DNA of 64,000 nucleotides from Methanobacteriales archaeon HGW-Methanobacteriales-1 (GCA_002839705.1 PGYO01000001.1:1-64000), one strand, 5' to 3'. Shown: positions 7,297 through 18,130, counted from the first letter of the stretch. Notes: generated by a model from the letters alone, not told the origin. Numbers and translations are program-made.

Positions 7297-9885
7297 TCAG
7301 CCACCAATCTCTTTTATAATAGCCTGATGCATGCGCTTTATGAATTCTATTCTTTCTTCATATTTTAAAACGTCTAAGTATCCCTGTGCAACAAGATTAA
7401 ATGCAAAAGGAGATGGTATTTTAGTATTTATCTGCTTTATTTCCATCTGCCCACTTTCTATCCATTGCAAGACTCTTTCTGCATTTTTAACATCCATGTA
7501 ATCTTCAATTACTTCCCGGCGAGCTTCTTTTAAAATGGAAAAATCATCGTCCAAATCCTGCACAAATTTAAGTAATATCTTTCCTTTGACTTGTTGCCGG
7601 CCCACGGACTTTTCTTGGCCTTTATATCTTCTTAAAATCATTAAAGACCTTCCAGCGCAGTGTCGGAATCTGCTGGCAAGAGTTTCTGTTTTATTGATGG
7701 CTTTAATAAGAATTTCCACTAAATTTTCTGAATTCAGATCTTTAAATCCTTCTAAACCACTAATTTTCCCTTCAGAACTTAGATAAAACCCATTATCTGA
7801 AACAGAAATCATCACGTCTCTTTTGTATTTTTTGGCAATTACATAAGCCACCGCTCGAGATAGGGCATCATTAACTCTTCTACCAAACAAACTGTGGAAA
7901 ACCACGAATTTTCGCCCACCAAAACCAGTGTAAAATTCTACCAGAAGTCTTTTATTGCTGGGAATGCCTACATAAAGGTATTGTTCTCTGAAATAGTGAT
8001 AAATAGAATTGGCAGCATTATAATCAACATAGAGATAATCGTGTATAAATTCCATAATCTCCTCTTTGCTTCGTCCATAATAGAATTTACCTTCCATTAT
8101 TGCTCTAAAACGTTGAATATCTAGAGCAAGATCAAAGGACAATGGCAACTGTTCTGAAAACCATGAAGGAATAGTGGGCGGTCCTGATGATGGACTAACA
8201 TTAATACTCATTCCTCTAGCGTAGTTAAAACGGTAAATATTTCCTCCCAAAACAAAAGTATCGCCCTTTTGAAGCTTTTCCATGAAGTCTTCTTCTACCC
8301 GACCTACAACCTGACCGGCACATTTCACCACGGCGGCAGTGCGATCGGGTATGGTTCCAATGTTGGTGGAATAAAGCATTCTAGCCAGCTTTCCTCTTTT
8401 ACCAAACTGATTTTGATCGTAATCCACCCAAATTTTAGCATAAACATATCTTTCTTCTAAACTGGTATATTCCCCAGCCATGTAACTTAAAACACTGAAA
8501 TAATCCTTTTCTGAAAGATTTTTATAACAGTAACTCTTTTTGATGACTTCGTAGGCATAATCGATATCCCACTTGTTTTCAATGGCCATTCCATAGATGT
8601 GCTGGGACAAAACGTCTAGGCAATTGGTGGGTATATTTATAGAGTCTATTTTTCCTTCCACCGCATTTTTAAGAATTAAAGAGCACTCCACCAGATCGTC
8701 ACGGTCCACCACCACTATTCTACCTTTAGATTTATCGTGTAATCGGTGACCACTTCTTCCAATTCTTTGAAGAGCCCGGGAAACAGATTTAGGAGAACTT
8801 ACCAATATTACCAGGTCAATGTAACCTATATCAATTCCCAGTTCCAGTGATGTGGAAGATACCACCACTTTGAGCTTCCCATCTTTCAGATTGTTTTCAG
8901 CTTCTAATCGAATCTCTTTAGAAAGCGAGGAATGGTGGGCCATTATGTTTTTACCATGGTAACTTTCTGAAAAACGTTTTTTGAGGTTGAATACAACGCT
9001 TTCCGTACCACTACGAGTGTTGGTGAAAATTAAAGTGGTTTTGTGTTGACTAATTAGATTATCCAGCAGATCGTACATGGCACTATTCATTTCTTCTGGA
9101 TCAGCAGCTATTATATCATCTACCGGACATATAACTTCCATATCTAGCTGTTTCAAATAATTAATGTCCACCACCAGACAATCTCTTACCACTCCGTATT
9201 CATAACCAACCAGGAAGCTGGCCACTTTTTCTAAGGGATAAACTGTTGCCGATAGTCCGATTCGAGTATAATTTCCAATTAAATGCTGTAGTCTTTCCAA
9301 ACTCAAAGAAAGATGCACTCCTCTTTTATTCTCCGCCAAGGAGTGTATTTCGTCTATGATAACGTATTTAACATGGGAAAGCTTTTCTCTAAACTTGGGA
9401 GCTACCAGTAGGATGGAAAGAGTTTCTGGAGTGGTTATTAAAATATGTGGGGGTATTTTTAGCATTTTAGAGCGTTGGTATGGTGTTGTATCTCCAGTAC
9501 GCACCGCTTTTCTGATCCCCAAATTTTTACCATGTTTTTGGGCTAGTTCTTCAATTTCATTTAATGGTTCTTCTAGATTCTTTTCAATATCGTTATCTAG
9601 GGCCTTTAATGGTGATATATAGATACAGTAAACTTTATCTTCTAACTGGTTTTTATCAGCCAGGGTGGTGAGTTCACTAATTATAGATAGAAAAGCAGTA
9701 AGTGTTTTACCCGAACCAGTAGGGGATGATATAAGAACATTTTTTTTTTGGTGAATGTCCATTATAGCATATTTCTGGGCAGGGGTAAAAGAATCAAACT
9801 TACCCTTAAACCACTCACTAACCCAGGGGTGTAAATTTTTATAAATCTCTTTTTCAGAGTATATTTTGTCCTGTTTGCTTATCAT
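7297..9885 (-). CDS. lhr: Lhr-type superfamily 2 DNA helicase
   Basis: 862 aa, the size of archaeal Lhr-core helicases. Visible SF2 motifs: Q-motif FTPAQKYA (about 33-40), Walker [10 protein letters not shown] (53-61), motif II DEIH in [15 protein letters not shown], motif III LSATV, motif [12 protein letters not shown] and [13 protein letters not shown], and motif [13 protein letters not shown] long C-terminal region follows, as in Lhr winged-helix and beta-barrel modules. Lhr proteins are 3'-5' DNA/RNA:DNA helicases linked to repair. The gene lies 84 bases downstream of a metallophosphoesterase on the same strand, an association known from other genomes. Confidence 0.9.
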   Translation of the reverse strand: MISKQDKIYSEKEIYKNLHPWVSEWFKGKFDSFTPAQKYAIMDIHQKKNVLISSPTGSGKTLTAFLSIISELTTLADKNQLEDKVYCIYISPLKALDNDIEKNLEEPLNEIEELAQKHGKNLGIRKAVRTGDTTPYQRSKMLKIPPHILITTPETLSILLVAPKFREKLSHVKYVIIDEIHSLAENKRGVHLSLSLERLQHLIGNYTRIGLSATVYPLEKVASFLVGYEYGVVRDCLVVDINYLKQLDMEVICPVDDIIAADPEEMNSAMYDLLDNLISQHKTTLIFTNTRSGTESVVFNLKKRFSESYHGKNIMAHHSSLSKEIRLEAENNLKDGKLKVVVSSTSLELGIDIGYIDLVILVSSPKSVSRALQRIGRSGHRLHDKSKGRIVVVDRDDLVECSLILKNAVEGKIDSINIPTNCLDVLSQHIYGMAIENKWDIDYAYEVIKKSYCYKNLSEKDYFSVLSYMAGEYTSLEERYVYAKIWVDYDQNQFGKRGKLARMLYSTNIGTIPDRTAAVVKCAGQVVGRVEEDFMEKLQKGDTFVLGGNIYRFNYARGMSINVSPSSGPPTIPSWFSEQLPLSFDLALDIQRFRAIMEGKFYYGRSKEEIMEFIHDYLYVDYNAANSIYHYFREQYLYVGIPSNKRLLVEFYTGFGGRKFVVFHSLFGRRVNDALSRAVAYVIAKKYKRDVMISVSDNGFYLSSEGKISGLEGFKDLNSENLVEILIKAINKTETLASRFRHCAGRSLMILRRYKGQEKSVGRQQVKGKILLKFVQDLDDDFSILKEARREVIEDYMDVKNAERVLQWIESGQMEIKQINTKIPSPFAFNLVAQGYLDVLKYEERIEFIKRMHQAIIKEIGG

Positions 9886-9969
9886 GGTATCTTATTTTAA
9901 GTAATTGGCATTATTATTGAATAATTCCATTAAAATATTGCATTGCCTTTAAATCAATTTAAATTCAAA

Positions 9970-10713
9970 TTAAATAAATTTCTGACTAGCTTTGATTATG
10001 TCCTTTATTTTTCCAAAGGTGAATACTTCAAAATTTTCAACACCATAGGCCTCAAAATCATCAATTGGTCTATTTTTTAGAAACGGTGAGAGCAGTTTTT
10101 CATGTAAAATGTCTGAACCTTCACTTACAAAGTTAAATGAAGGCATAACAATTATATTTTTACCTTTAAATTCTCCTTTAATGAAACATTTTATTTTTTC
10201 AACTCGTTCTCCGTTTCTGAGGCCAATACATGGATGTTCATGACCTATAATCAGTGTATCTTCGTTTTTATCTTCTAAATTTTCTGGTATTTTATGTCCA
10301 TGTAGTATTAGAAAATTTTCAATGCTAAAGGTTTCTTTTACCTGTAGATCCAGCTTATTTGCGATGTAGGGAATAAAATTATCATGATTTCCTTTAATTA
10401 AAATTACTTCTTCAAAATTATCTTGTAAATACAATAAAAAATCATTCACCTCTTTCCATTCCTGACGGGTGATTTTTCCAAATTCGTGCTTTAGATCCCC
10501 ATTGATTATAATTTTTTTGGAAGGAGATTTATTGTTTATTTCTTCTAAACGCTTTAATATTTTCTCAAACTGAAACTTAGGGATCATTAATCCTTCATTA
10601 TTAAGAGAGTGCTCATATCCTAAATGCAAATCTGAAATTATTAGATAATCATCTACTTTAAGAGCCAAATCTATTATCTGAACATTATTGATTATAGGGG
10701 TATTAGGATTCAA
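9970..10713 (-). CDS. Metallophosphoesterase (Lhr-associated)
   Basis: 247 aa with the calcineurin-like motif series: SDLHLGYEH (about 28-36), [21 protein letters not shown] and IIGHEHPC. These bind two metals and cleave phosphoesters. Proteins of this type are commonly encoded next to Lhr helicases, and the gene here precedes lhr in the same direction, so a joint nucleic-acid repair role is inferred. The start is TTG, chosen because GGAG lies 8 bases upstream. An (AAT)9 run is located just 33 bases upstream of the start codon. Confidence 0.85.
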   Translation of the reverse strand: MNPNTPIINNVQIIDLALKVDDYLIISDLHLGYEHSLNNEGLMIPKFQFEKILKRLEEINNKSPSKKIIINGDLKHEFGKITRQEWKEVNDFLLYLQDNFEEVILIKGNHDNFIPYIANKLDLQVKETFSIENFLILHGHKIPENLEDKNEDTLIIGHEHPCIGLRNGERVEKIKCFIKGEFKGKNIIVMPSFNFVSEGSDILHEKLLSPFLKNRPIDDFEAYGVENFEVFTFGKIKDIIKASQKFI

Positions 10714-10745
10714 ATTTATTTTCTCCGTTTTTAAGGCCTAAAATA

Positions 10746-10772
10746 AATAATAATAATAATAATAATAATAAT
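10746..10772. repeat. (AAT)9 microsatellite in promoter region
   Basis: Nine uninterrupted AAT units. It lies upstream of the metallophosphoesterase-lhr operon (start codon at 10713, minus strand), in the position expected for its promoter or 5' leader. Unit number could vary by slippage and alter promoter spacing, but no variation can be seen in one sequence. 10714-11002 otherwise holds only AT-rich promoter DNA. Confidence 0.85.
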
Positions 10773-11002
10773 ATCGAAACTTTGATTTAGTTTATTTTAT
10801 ATGATAAATTTTTATTTTAACCAAAGTGATTTTTGAATAGGTACTTAGATTAAGAAATATTTCTTGATACTATATATGATAAGAATAAATAATTAATTTA
10901 ACCATTCTAGCTACTATTAATAAATGAATCATATAAATTAATTATAATATAATTGTATAATTAACTAATAAAAATAATAAATATAATTTAATTGGTGATT
11001 TT

Positions 11003-11590
11003 ATGGCAGATTCTAAAATTGAAATTAACGATCTTATAAAACAACTACAGGATGAAGACCCGGAACTAAGAAAACAGGCCGCTGACAGTCTGGCTGAAAT
11101 ATCCAATGATGAATCTAATAATGAAATTATTGAACCATTAATTACAGCACTTAAGGATGAAAATCCTCAGGTAAGATTTAAATCAGCACAGGCCCTTGGA
11201 AATATAGGTGAATCTGCAGTAGAGCCTTTAATAAATATGATTAATGAAGAGGAGGGTGAAATCCGAAGATATGCCACATTTGCACTAAAGAAAATTGGGA
11301 GCTCCTCTGCAGTGGAATATTTTATCAATGCTCTTCAAGATGAGGATTGGGGAGTTAGAAAAGTTGCTGCAAGATCTTTAGGTGAATTGGGAGATAAAAA
11401 AGCTTTGGAAGCACTGATTAAATCTTTGGATGATGAAGATTGGGGTGTAAAATTATCAGTGATTCGTTCTTTAGGAGATTTAGGTGATGATGGAGCTATT
11501 GATCCTATTAAAAAAGCCCGTAGAAAAGAAAAGGATAAGGACTTTAAAAAAGCGGCCAATAAAGCTTTAAAGAAAATACAGAGTTCTTAA
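11003..11590 (+). CDS. HEAT-repeat protein
   Basis: 195 aa built of about five to six HEAT (PBS-lyase type) repeats of roughly 31 residues, e.g. PLITALKDENPQVRFKSAQA, PLINMINEEEGEIRRYATFA, and DEDWGVRKVAARSLGELGDK followed by DEDWGVKLSVIRSLGDLGDD. It forms an alpha solenoid for protein binding and has no catalytic residues. The ATG has GGTGATT upstream. There is no operon partner: the next gene is convergent. Confidence 0.88.
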   Translation: MADSKIEINDLIKQLQDEDPELRKQAADSLAEISNDESNNEIIEPLITALKDENPQVRFKSAQALGNIGESAVEPLINMINEEEGEIRRYATFALKKIGSSSAVEYFINALQDEDWGVRKVAARSLGELGDKKALEALIKSLDDEDWGVKLSVIRSLGDLGDDGAIDPIKKARRKEKDKDFKKAANKALKKIQSS

Positions 11591-11931
11591 ATTTTTTTTA
11601 TTTTTATTTTAATTCATATCTATTTTATTTTTCAAGATGCATGGTATTTTTGCAATTAGTAACAATCTTAAATTTGAGTTTTTAAGTTGAATATCTTCCA
11701 CAATATCTAATGATTAATGACCTTTAGAAATCTACCTATTTAATTGAAAATACTCCCCACTAAATTGAAAGTAAAATTTCAATACTCATTTTAATGATAT
11801 GTACTAGGTGATATTATCCTACTTGTTCTGGCAATTGATAGAACAACTAAATTAAGTATAGATTAACTGCTATCAAATACTATAACTTAACAATAAAACG
11901 GTAAAAAAAATCTTTTTAAATCAATTTAGTT
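11591..11931. other. Convergent intergenic region
   Basis: 341 bp between the HEAT gene and the nitrilase gene, which converge here. A T-rich tract immediately after the HEAT stop can act as an archaeal terminator. TTGTTCT (11823-11829) and AGAACAA (11840-11846) form a small dyad. No open frame with a ribosome site was found. Confidence 0.5.
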
Positions 11932-12765
11932 TCATTTATTCCAGTTTAAATGGTAAATGTCGGTTCTACGATTTTTTAAAAGTGGAAGTTCTTCACGAAT
12001 ATTATTTACCATATTTTGATCCAATTCTGCATAAATAATGCTCTCTTCAAAATTTCCTTTACTTATAATCTTTCCCCAGGGATTGCAAACCATGGAATGA
12101 CCATAAGCCACATAACTGGAACTCTTATTACTTGCTGGAGATGCAGCTGCAATAAAAACTTGATTATCTATGGCCCGAGTTCTAATTAATGTTTCCCAGT
12201 GGGCAGGCCCAGTAGTAAGATTAAATGCACCAGGGAATACTAGAATATTAGCTCCTTGGAGAGCCATAATTCGAGATAACTCTGGAAACCGAATATCATA
12301 GCAAATACCAATTCCAATTTTTCCAAAGTTTGTTTCCACAACGGTAATTTGCTGGCCGGGCTTTAAAATATCAGATTCTTTAAAAGCAATTCTGCCTGGG
12401 ATGTCTATATCAAATAAGTGCATTTTCCGGTGAAAACCAATTATTTTACCGTGATTATTGAAAATAAAACACGTATTATAAATTCCTTCTTCTGTTTTTT
12501 CGGGAATAGATCCAGCTATAATATGTATTTTGAATTCAGATGCTGCAGAGGATATGGTTTCCAGAGTGGGACTTTCATCAAATGTTTCTGAATATTCTTC
12601 AAATTTGGAATTTTCATAAGGACAATTAAACATCTCAGGAAGAATAACAAGATCTGCACTATTAATGGAACTCTCTTTAATCATTTCCAAGGCATTTTTT
12701 ATATTATGCTCTTTATGGTCAACTACTTTCATCTGGCAAAGAGCTAATTTTATTTTACTATTCAT
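11932..12765 (-). CDS. Carbon-nitrogen hydrolase (Nit2/omega-amidase-like)
   Basis: 277 aa with the nitrilase catalytic triad: Glu44 ([10 protein letters not shown]), Lys114 ([11 protein letters not shown]) and Cys155 ([12 protein letters not shown]). The [12 protein letters not shown] and [11 protein letters not shown] contexts fit the Nit1/Nit2 branch, whose members hydrolyse alpha-ketoglutaramate or deaminated glutathione; other omega-amide substrates are possible. GGAGATAAA directly precedes the ATG. It stands alone, 85 bp downstream of nucS on the same strand. Confidence 0.88.
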   Translation of the reverse strand: MNSKIKLALCQMKVVDHKEHNIKNALEMIKESSINSADLVILPEMFNCPYENSKFEEYSETFDESPTLETISSAASEFKIHIIAGSIPEKTEEGIYNTCFIFNNHGKIIGFHRKMHLFDIDIPGRIAFKESDILKPGQQITVVETNFGKIGIGICYDIRFPELSRIMALQGANILVFPGAFNLTTGPAHWETLIRTRAIDNQVFIAAASPASNKSSSYVAYGHSMVCNPWGKIISKGNFEESIIYAELDQNMVNNIREELPLLKNRRTDIYHLNWNK

Positions 12766-12850
12766 TTTATCTCCAAATGATTATTCTATAATTTATTCCA
12801 TAATATCTAAATATGTGTTCTAATTCTGATAATTAATAGTTTCTAGAACT

Positions 12851-13600
12851 CTAGAAGAAATCTAAAGTGACTTTTTTATCAATATTTAATTCTCTGGGAG
12901 GCTCTACCGATTTAAATTCAAGGCCTTCTTCTTCCAAAAGTTCCATAGCATCATCAGTAACTGAAGGCGCCACCAATATTCCTCTAATGTTCCCTTTATC
13001 ATCTTCAAAATCTTTTAAGTATCTTTTAAGTTGTTTAACGGCGCTTATCCCAGCTTTTCTACTTTTTAATTCTAATATCATCAAAGAACCATCTTTATCC
13101 TTCCCTAGAATATCTATAAACCCTTTTGAAGTTTGATATTCTTTATCAGTTGGTCTGAAACCTTTTTCAATTATTTCTGGGTATTTCCATATCATTTTTC
13201 CCATGTCTTTTTCATGACCGGCCACTTCCAGATCTTGCGAGTCTTCGGCTAAGTAGTAAGTTACTAAATGGGCCTTTTTAATTTCCACTTCCAGTCGCTC
13301 TTCAGGGGCTCTTCTTATGCTTTCCAGATATACCGACCCATCTTTCATTTTCACTTTTGACCGTGATTTAGGGGGCTGCCAGTTTACAGGGTCAAGTTTG
13401 CGATCTTGATGAATTAGAAAAGCACCATCTGGTTTTAACATAATAACTCGTTCTCCAGATCCCAGACGACTTCTAGCCCTTCCTTCATAGTTTGCTTTAC
13501 AACAAGCAAAAATCATTACCAGTGCTCTTTTTCGCAGTCCATCATCGATTAATTTGAAAGTTTCTGAAGCAGATGGATTTTCAGATGATATGAATTTCAT
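12851..13600 (-). CDS. nucS: Endonuclease NucS (EndoMS)
   Basis: 249 aa, full length for the family. The C-terminal nuclease core shows the RecB-like pattern: Asp163 in KGFIDILG, then Glu177 and Lys179 in [10 protein letters not shown]. NucS/EndoMS cleaves mismatched DNA and replaces MutS-MutL repair in many archaea and actinobacteria. The last residues KKVTLDFF resemble a PCNA-interacting peptide, as known for archaeal NucS. The ATG lacks a Shine-Dalgarno site but has TTAAATTTAT at about -30, consistent with a leaderless mRNA. Confidence 0.93.
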   Translation of the reverse strand: MKFISSENPSASETFKLIDDGLRKRALVMIFACCKANYEGRARSRLGSGERVIMLKPDGAFLIHQDRKLDPVNWQPPKSRSKVKMKDGSVYLESIRRAPEERLEVEIKKAHLVTYYLAEDSQDLEVAGHEKDMGKMIWKYPEIIEKGFRPTDKEYQTSKGFIDILGKDKDGSLMILELKSRKAGISAVKQLKRYLKDFEDDKGNIRGILVAPSVTDDAMELLEEEGLEFKSVEPPRELNIDKKVTLDFF

Positions 13601-13904
13601 ATATTAACTAGGATATTAAAGCAAATAAATTTAAGTAAATTACCTCTTCCAAACTTAAATAACTAAATAAAAAATAGAAATATTACAAAGAATACAGTAA
13701 TTAAACAAATTATATATGCTGGATTTTAAATTATTACAATATTTTAATAATTAGAAAAATTAAAATCTATATATTAATTTAAGAATTAATTATACGAAAA
13801 AAGAATTTTAGAATTCTTTTTTAATTTAAGCTAAATAAAATTATTAAAAAGTGATATAAGATATTTTTAGTTCATTAAATAATAAACTGCTAGGCGAAAT
13901 TTTA
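13601..13904. other. Divergent intergenic region with 11-bp inverted repeat
   Basis: 304 bp of AT-rich DNA between nucS and the M48 protease gene. The one notable element is AAAAAAGAATT (13797-13807) and AATTCTTTTTT (13812-13822), a perfect 11-bp hairpin with a 4-base loop. No gene ends before it on the plus strand, so a regulatory dyad or the end of an unseen RNA is more likely than a gene terminator. Confidence 0.5.
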
Positions 13905-15404
13905 ATGATAAACCCTTTAAATTTCACAATTGAAACCGAAGTTTCACCGGAGTATTATGACTCAATTCTAGATTTTATATATAAATATTACTTATTTCCA
14001 CAACCAGATCGTTTTTCAAGCATAAAAAATAGTTATTCTAAAGGATTATCTTTTGTTTTGGATTCAAACCAATATAATGATAAAACTTCTGATGGCATTT
14101 CAAGTAATTTTAATGATTCAAAAAACCATAAACATAATGAATCATCAAATAATTCTATCAATTCCGGTGTTGTTCATGGTAAAATTGAATCTGGAGAAGA
14201 GATTCATGTTACTTTAATCCCAGAAGGAAATGTTCCTAAAACTGTTTTGGATCAACTAGCAGAAGACATTTTCGTGGCCGTACAGATTTATGAGGAAAAT
14301 ATTCGCCAATCAACTATTTATTTTGCCTGGTCAGAAGGCCAGGAGATTATTCCAGAAAAAATTCCTTCCATTAGAAAAAAAGCTTCTAAAAGTCTTTTTG
14401 GGAGTAGTTTGCTCTTATTTTATGTTTTATTTTTTGGAATTAATATAATTCTTTTTATTTTAATTGGATTTTATGCAGTAATTTTCATACTGCTAATACA
14501 GCTAGTAATTGTCTTACTTTCAGATAAAATTTACATGAGGATGGGAGAATGGAAAATAACTCCTGAAAATCCTAATATTCATATTATACAGTACCAAATG
14601 CCAGATAATGAATCCAAATTTTTCAAGGAAAATTTAGGTGAAAATGCACTAATGAAAGTTAAAAAAGAGATTTATGATGCTAGTCTGGCAATAGGTGAGT
14701 CTCCAACATGCGAAATTAGTGAAAAGGTACTTTCTAAATATGGTTTTCATTGTAGTTCCTCCAGACAGCGTTCAAGAGTAATAAATGTTTATAATATTGT
14801 TAAAGAGGCATCAGATAAATTTGGACTGGATGTCCCTAAAATAATTGTCTCTAATAACATGCTCCCCAATGCAGCAGCCACCGGCCCTAGTCCTAGCAGA
14901 GGGTTAGTGCTTATAACTACGGGTTTACTGGTACAATTAGACGAAAAAGAAATATTAAGTGTCATTGGCCATGAAATGGGTCATTTAGTAGGAAGAGACC
15001 CTATAATTCTACTCAGTTTAGTTTCGGGGGAATTTATTATGCGTCTGACTATTTTACTTCCATTGGTTCTAATATCGCCCATTATTTATATATTGGTGGC
15101 CATGGGCCTTATTTTCTTTGTTGCTAAGTTTTTTGAGGCTCGCGCAGATCTTTTATCGGCCAAAGTCATTGGGAAACCAGAAATATTAGCTGAGGCCCTT
15201 CGAAAAATTGGATACAGCCGATTGAAGTTTGAAAGAATGCCTTATTATAGGATCTCCAGCTGGATTATGTGGGATCCACATCCTCCAATTTATTTCAGAA
15301 TAAGAAGATTGGAAAACCTAAAAAATGCAGATAAAATCGAAAATCCATTAATTAGGTCTGCTAAAGATGTTTTTAAAGGATTTAAGGATTCTTTCAAGGG
15401 TTAA
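13905..15404 (+). CDS. M48-family membrane zinc metalloprotease
   Basis: 499 aa. The HExxH site is His356-Glu357-x2-His360 in VIGHEMGHLVGRDP; Glu411 in FFEARADLLSAK is the likely third zinc ligand. Hydrophobic pairs at about 168-206 and 381-408 are membrane segments, as in HtpX. The N-terminal 150 residues are not typical of HtpX and include an Asn/Ser-rich stretch (55-90) that looks like a disordered linker. Probably a membrane protein quality-control protease. AGGCG precedes the ATG. Confidence 0.85.
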   Translation: MINPLNFTIETEVSPEYYDSILDFIYKYYLFPQPDRFSSIKNSYSKGLSFVLDSNQYNDKTSDGISSNFNDSKNHKHNESSNNSINSGVVHGKIESGEEIHVTLIPEGNVPKTVLDQLAEDIFVAVQIYEENIRQSTIYFAWSEGQEIIPEKIPSIRKKASKSLFGSSLLLFYVLFFGINIILFILIGFYAVIFILLIQLVIVLLSDKIYMRMGEWKITPENPNIHIIQYQMPDNESKFFKENLGENALMKVKKEIYDASLAIGESPTCEISEKVLSKYGFHCSSSRQRSRVINVYNIVKEASDKFGLDVPKIIVSNNMLPNAAATGPSPSRGLVLITTGLLVQLDEKEILSVIGHEMGHLVGRDPIILLSLVSGEFIMRLTILLPLVLISPIIYILVAMGLIFFVAKFFEARADLLSAKVIGKPEILAEALRKIGYSRLKFERMPYYRISSWIMWDPHPPIYFRIRRLENLKNADKIENPLIRSAKDVFKGFKDSFKG

Positions 15405-15427
15405 AATAATTTATTTATTATAATTAT

Positions 15428-15859
15428 TTATTTAGGATAAGATTTTCCTGTTTTTTGTTCTGCAACAGGCAAAGAATAATGCAGTTGGACAATTAGCCAA
15501 ATATCATTTCTTTTTTCAAATACTAATGATAAACGTCCATTTAAATTCAGCTCATTTTCATTTATTTTTATTCTCATATTCATAGTGGTGGTTGTCCAGG
15601 CCACATTACCATTGGCAAAAACTGGTAATTCGCTGAATTCAATATTTATATAATCTGCCTGTTCAAAATCTCTTTCAAATCCTTTCTTAATTTCTTCAAA
15701 TCCCTTTACCCATTCGTCTTGCCCAGTTCCCACAAAGATCACATCATTATCTTTGGGAATGATCTTAATTATGCTATTAATATTTTTTTCAGCATATGCT
15801 TTCTTATATTCGTTCATTAAATCTAAGATTTCACTTTTGGTTTGTTTTTCTGCTTGCAT
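15428..15859 (-). CDS. SnoaL/NTF2-like domain protein
   Basis: 143 aa with the cone-shaped NTF2-like pattern: a long N-terminal helix (ILDLMNEYKKAYAEKNINSI), then strands VIFVGTGQDEWVKG, IEFSELPVFANGNVAWTTTTMNMRI, and a C-terminal RLSLVFEKRNDIWLIVQLHYS. These folds bind small molecules or act as ketosteroid isomerase-like enzymes; no catalytic set can be assigned. GGAGTTAAATC precedes the ATG. It converges on the M48 gene with a 23-bp gap. Confidence 0.75.
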   Translation of the reverse strand: MQAEKQTKSEILDLMNEYKKAYAEKNINSIIKIIPKDNDVIFVGTGQDEWVKGFEEIKKGFERDFEQADYINIEFSELPVFANGNVAWTTTTMNMRIKINENELNLNGRLSLVFEKRNDIWLIVQLHYSLPVAEQKTGKSYPK

Positions 15860-16010
15860 GATTTAACTCCTTCCATTTTTTGTCTTGAAAATATTTTTCC
15901 AGAATATATTTGTAGTATTTATATATTTCAATTAATTATTATTTTAAATTAAAATATTAAATTCTGAATGAAATTAATATGCAACCTAAATAACGCAAAA
16001 ATATTATAAT

Positions 16011-16397
16011 TTATTCTATAAGTTCCATCAAAGCACTAATATCTAGTTTTTCAATTTCTTCGCAGTCTTTTAATTGATATTTCACATATAATGAGTCTGG
16101 ATTATTTTTAAATAGTATATATTGAAATTCATTATCAAAATCGTCGGGATCATAATCTTCTTTAAAATTTGGAGGTAATATTTCTTCTAATTCTAATATA
16201 GATTCCTTTAACATGTCTTCAGCATCTTCCAGTTCCACAATTTCCTTTACCATAGGATTACTGCTCAGATCGCGAGAAGGAATCTGATCTTCCATTCCTG
16301 AGAAGTAGAATTTATTAAACATCCTTTTTTGTGAAATATATTTGTAAATAATAATTAATTTTTCTTGTAATTCTATAACTTCTTCAATTTTTAGCAT
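16011..16397 (-). CDS. Acidic hypothetical protein, 128 aa
   Basis: Not recognised. The start is placed at the ATG of MLKIEEVIELQEKL because GGGAGAT lies 6 bases upstream; an upstream in-frame ATG would add 20 residues that include this ribosome site and is unlikely to be used. The protein is acidic and helical, beginning with a coiled-coil-like stretch, and contains an Asp/Glu-rich centre (FKEDYDPDDFDNEF). It is divergent from the ferredoxin gene and shares its 99-bp promoter region. Confidence 0.65.
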   Translation of the reverse strand: MLKIEEVIELQEKLIIIYKYISQKRMFNKFYFSGMEDQIPSRDLSSNPMVKEIVELEDAEDMLKESILELEEILPPNFKEDYDPDDFDNEFQYILFKNNPDSLYVKYQLKDCEEIEKLDISALMELIE

Positions 16398-16496
16398 AAA
16401 CTTATCTCCCATATTAATTGTTTTATTTGAGGTATTTATAAATAATTGAAACTTCAATCTATTTTATAAGACTAATAATGTAATAAAGGTGAATAT

Positions 16497-16736
16497 ATGG
16501 CAAATTATAGAGTTGAAATGGACCGTACAATGTGTATATCTTGTGGGAACTGTATTGAGGCCTGCCCGGGTCTTTGGAAATTTGAAGATGATGGAATATC
16601 TTCTTTAATTGATTCCAAAATGGAAGGGGACATACAAATTAGAGAACTGGATGATCTTGGTTGCAGTGTTGATGCTGCAGGTAAATGCCCGGTTATTTGT
16701 ATTCATGTCTATGACGGGGACATTGAATTGGTCTAA
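16497..16736 (+). CDS. Ferredoxin, single [4Fe-4S] type
   Basis: 79 aa. Cys13, Cys16, Cys19 (CISCGNC) and Cys64 before Pro are the expected cluster ligands; Cys23 and Cys56 occupy the positions that form a disulfide in Thermotoga/Pyrococcus-type ferredoxins, and Cys68 is extra. The DDLGCSVDAAGKCPVICI segment matches this monocluster class. It is a low-potential electron carrier. AAGGTG precedes the ATG. Confidence 0.9.
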   Translation: MANYRVEMDRTMCISCGNCIEACPGLWKFEDDGISSLIDSKMEGDIQIRELDDLGCSVDAAGKCPVICIHVYDGDIELV

Positions 16737-16828
16737 ATCATTTATCATAAACTTATTCTAATACCTACTTTTAATATATAACTTTAATTTCTAATTATTA
16801 ATTAATTAACTAAAAAAAGGTTTTTAAC

Positions 16829-17824
16829 TTGTCTTGGAATATAAAAAAGGAAATGAGCAGTCCAAAAAATTATAATATTGATGAATTTACTTTTGAATCA
16901 GGAGATTCACTGGATAATCTAAATGTGGAATATGTTACACTGGGAACTCCTGAACTGGACTCAGAGAATAATTTAGTAAATGGAGTACTTTATTTGCATG
17001 GTTGGGGGGGTAGCTGTACTTCAATGAAACGTTTAGATCCTATAACTGGGCCTGAAAAGCAATTAGATCCAGAAGAAGTTTTTATAATTTCTCCCACGGC
17101 ACTAGGATCTCCAGGGTCTTCTGCACCGTCCACCACATCACTAGGGGCCAATTTTCCAAAATACACTATAAATGATATGGTCAATTTTCATTATGAGTTT
17201 CTGAAGGAAAAATTTAGTATTAAACACCTCAAAGGAGTCATTGGGACATCTATGGGGGGCTTTCAGGCTCTCAACTGGGCAGTAAATTATGCTGATTATA
17301 TGGATTTTTTAATACCCTTGGTAACTAGCTACCAGGTTAAAGGCCTTAATTTTGCCAATTTCTATTTCATGAATTCTTTAATTGAAAAGGACCCTGAATA
17401 TAATGGTGGATATTATGGAAAAAACCCGGAAAGAGTCACTAGGCTTGTTTCAGAGTTTATGTACATGTTTGGTCTTTCTAAAGATTATTATCGCTATGAA
17501 TTGGAAAATAAAGACATATTGAAATACATGAATCAAATGGGCATTGAAAGAAGCTTTACCGATGCTAATGATATAATCTGGCGAAATAATGCAGCGATGG
17601 GTTTTGATTTAGAGAATGAACTTTCAAAGATAACTGCAAAAACGCTTATTCTAGCCATTAATCAGGATCAGTATTTTTTACCTTCACAGGATGCCATACC
17701 TATGTCTAAAATGATTAAAAATTCTAAAATTGCATTGTTTGATTCAATATGTGGCCATATTGGCACCAAAGATCTTTATAAAGTTGAAAATGATATAATT
17801 ACCTTTTTGAAGGAATTTTTTTAG
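16829..17824 (+). CDS. MetX-like alpha/beta hydrolase (homoserine acyltransferase family)
   Basis: 331 aa. The triad fits the MetX fold: Ser141 in GTSMGG, Asp280 in INQDQYFLPSQ and His310 in CGHIGT. The LHGWGGSCTSM oxyanion segment and ALGSPGSSAPSTTS loop also follow the homoserine O-acetyltransferase family. However, several family members in archaea are plain hydrolases, so transferase activity and substrate are not proven. TTG start, with AAAAAGG about 8 bases upstream and no ATG nearby. The next small gene begins 12 bases after the stop, preceded by GGAGGG. Confidence 0.75.
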   Translation: MSWNIKKEMSSPKNYNIDEFTFESGDSLDNLNVEYVTLGTPELDSENNLVNGVLYLHGWGGSCTSMKRLDPITGPEKQLDPEEVFIISPTALGSPGSSAPSTTSLGANFPKYTINDMVNFHYEFLKEKFSIKHLKGVIGTSMGGFQALNWAVNYADYMDFLIPLVTSYQVKGLNFANFYFMNSLIEKDPEYNGGYYGKNPERVTRLVSEFMYMFGLSKDYYRYELENKDILKYMNQMGIERSFTDANDIIWRNNAAMGFDLENELSKITAKTLILAINQDQYFLPSQDAIPMSKMIKNSKIALFDSICGHIGTKDLYKVENDIITFLKEFF

Positions 17825-17836
17825 GAGGGTTTTAAT

Positions 17837-18130
17837 ATGCTGGTAAAAGTAGTTGATTATGGCAAAAAAAAATCTGATTACGAAAATTTAGAAGATCTAA
17901 ATTACGTAAAATATAAAGTCAGTGGATTGGATGAGGATTCTCAGAATAAATTGATTGATAATCTGGATGAAGAAACAGAGATAGTTTCTGGATATTTAAT
18001 GGTTACAGTATACTATAAAAAAGAATATTTTCCCTTCGGATCTAATGATGCAGCTATTAAACCAGAAGACTTTATTGCAAGGGATGAAATTGAAATGACC
18101 ATTTTTTTGTCAGCAGTTCTTGAAGAATAA
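17837..18130 (+). CDS. Small acidic archaeal protein, 97 aa
   Basis: Compact alpha/beta protein, not recognised with confidence; it may belong to the archaeal DUF749 type. The segment EEDTEIVSGYLMVTVYY-like strand (about 47-61) and a conserved-looking YFPFGSNDAAIKPEDF suggest a small folded domain. A strong GGAGGG site lies 7 bases before the ATG and the upstream MetX-like gene ends 12 bases away, so the two form an operon. Confidence 0.65.
   Translation: MLVKVVDYGKKKSDYENLEDLNYVKYKVSGLDEDSQNKLIDNLDEETEIVSGYLMVTVYYKKEYFPFGSNDAAIKPEDFIARDEIEMTIFLSAVLEE

Noticed and set aside
13797-13822. Terminator for an upstream plus-strand gene
   Set aside because: No plus-strand gene ends before it; nucS is transcribed leftward from 13600. 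It was recorded only as a dyad in an intergenic region.
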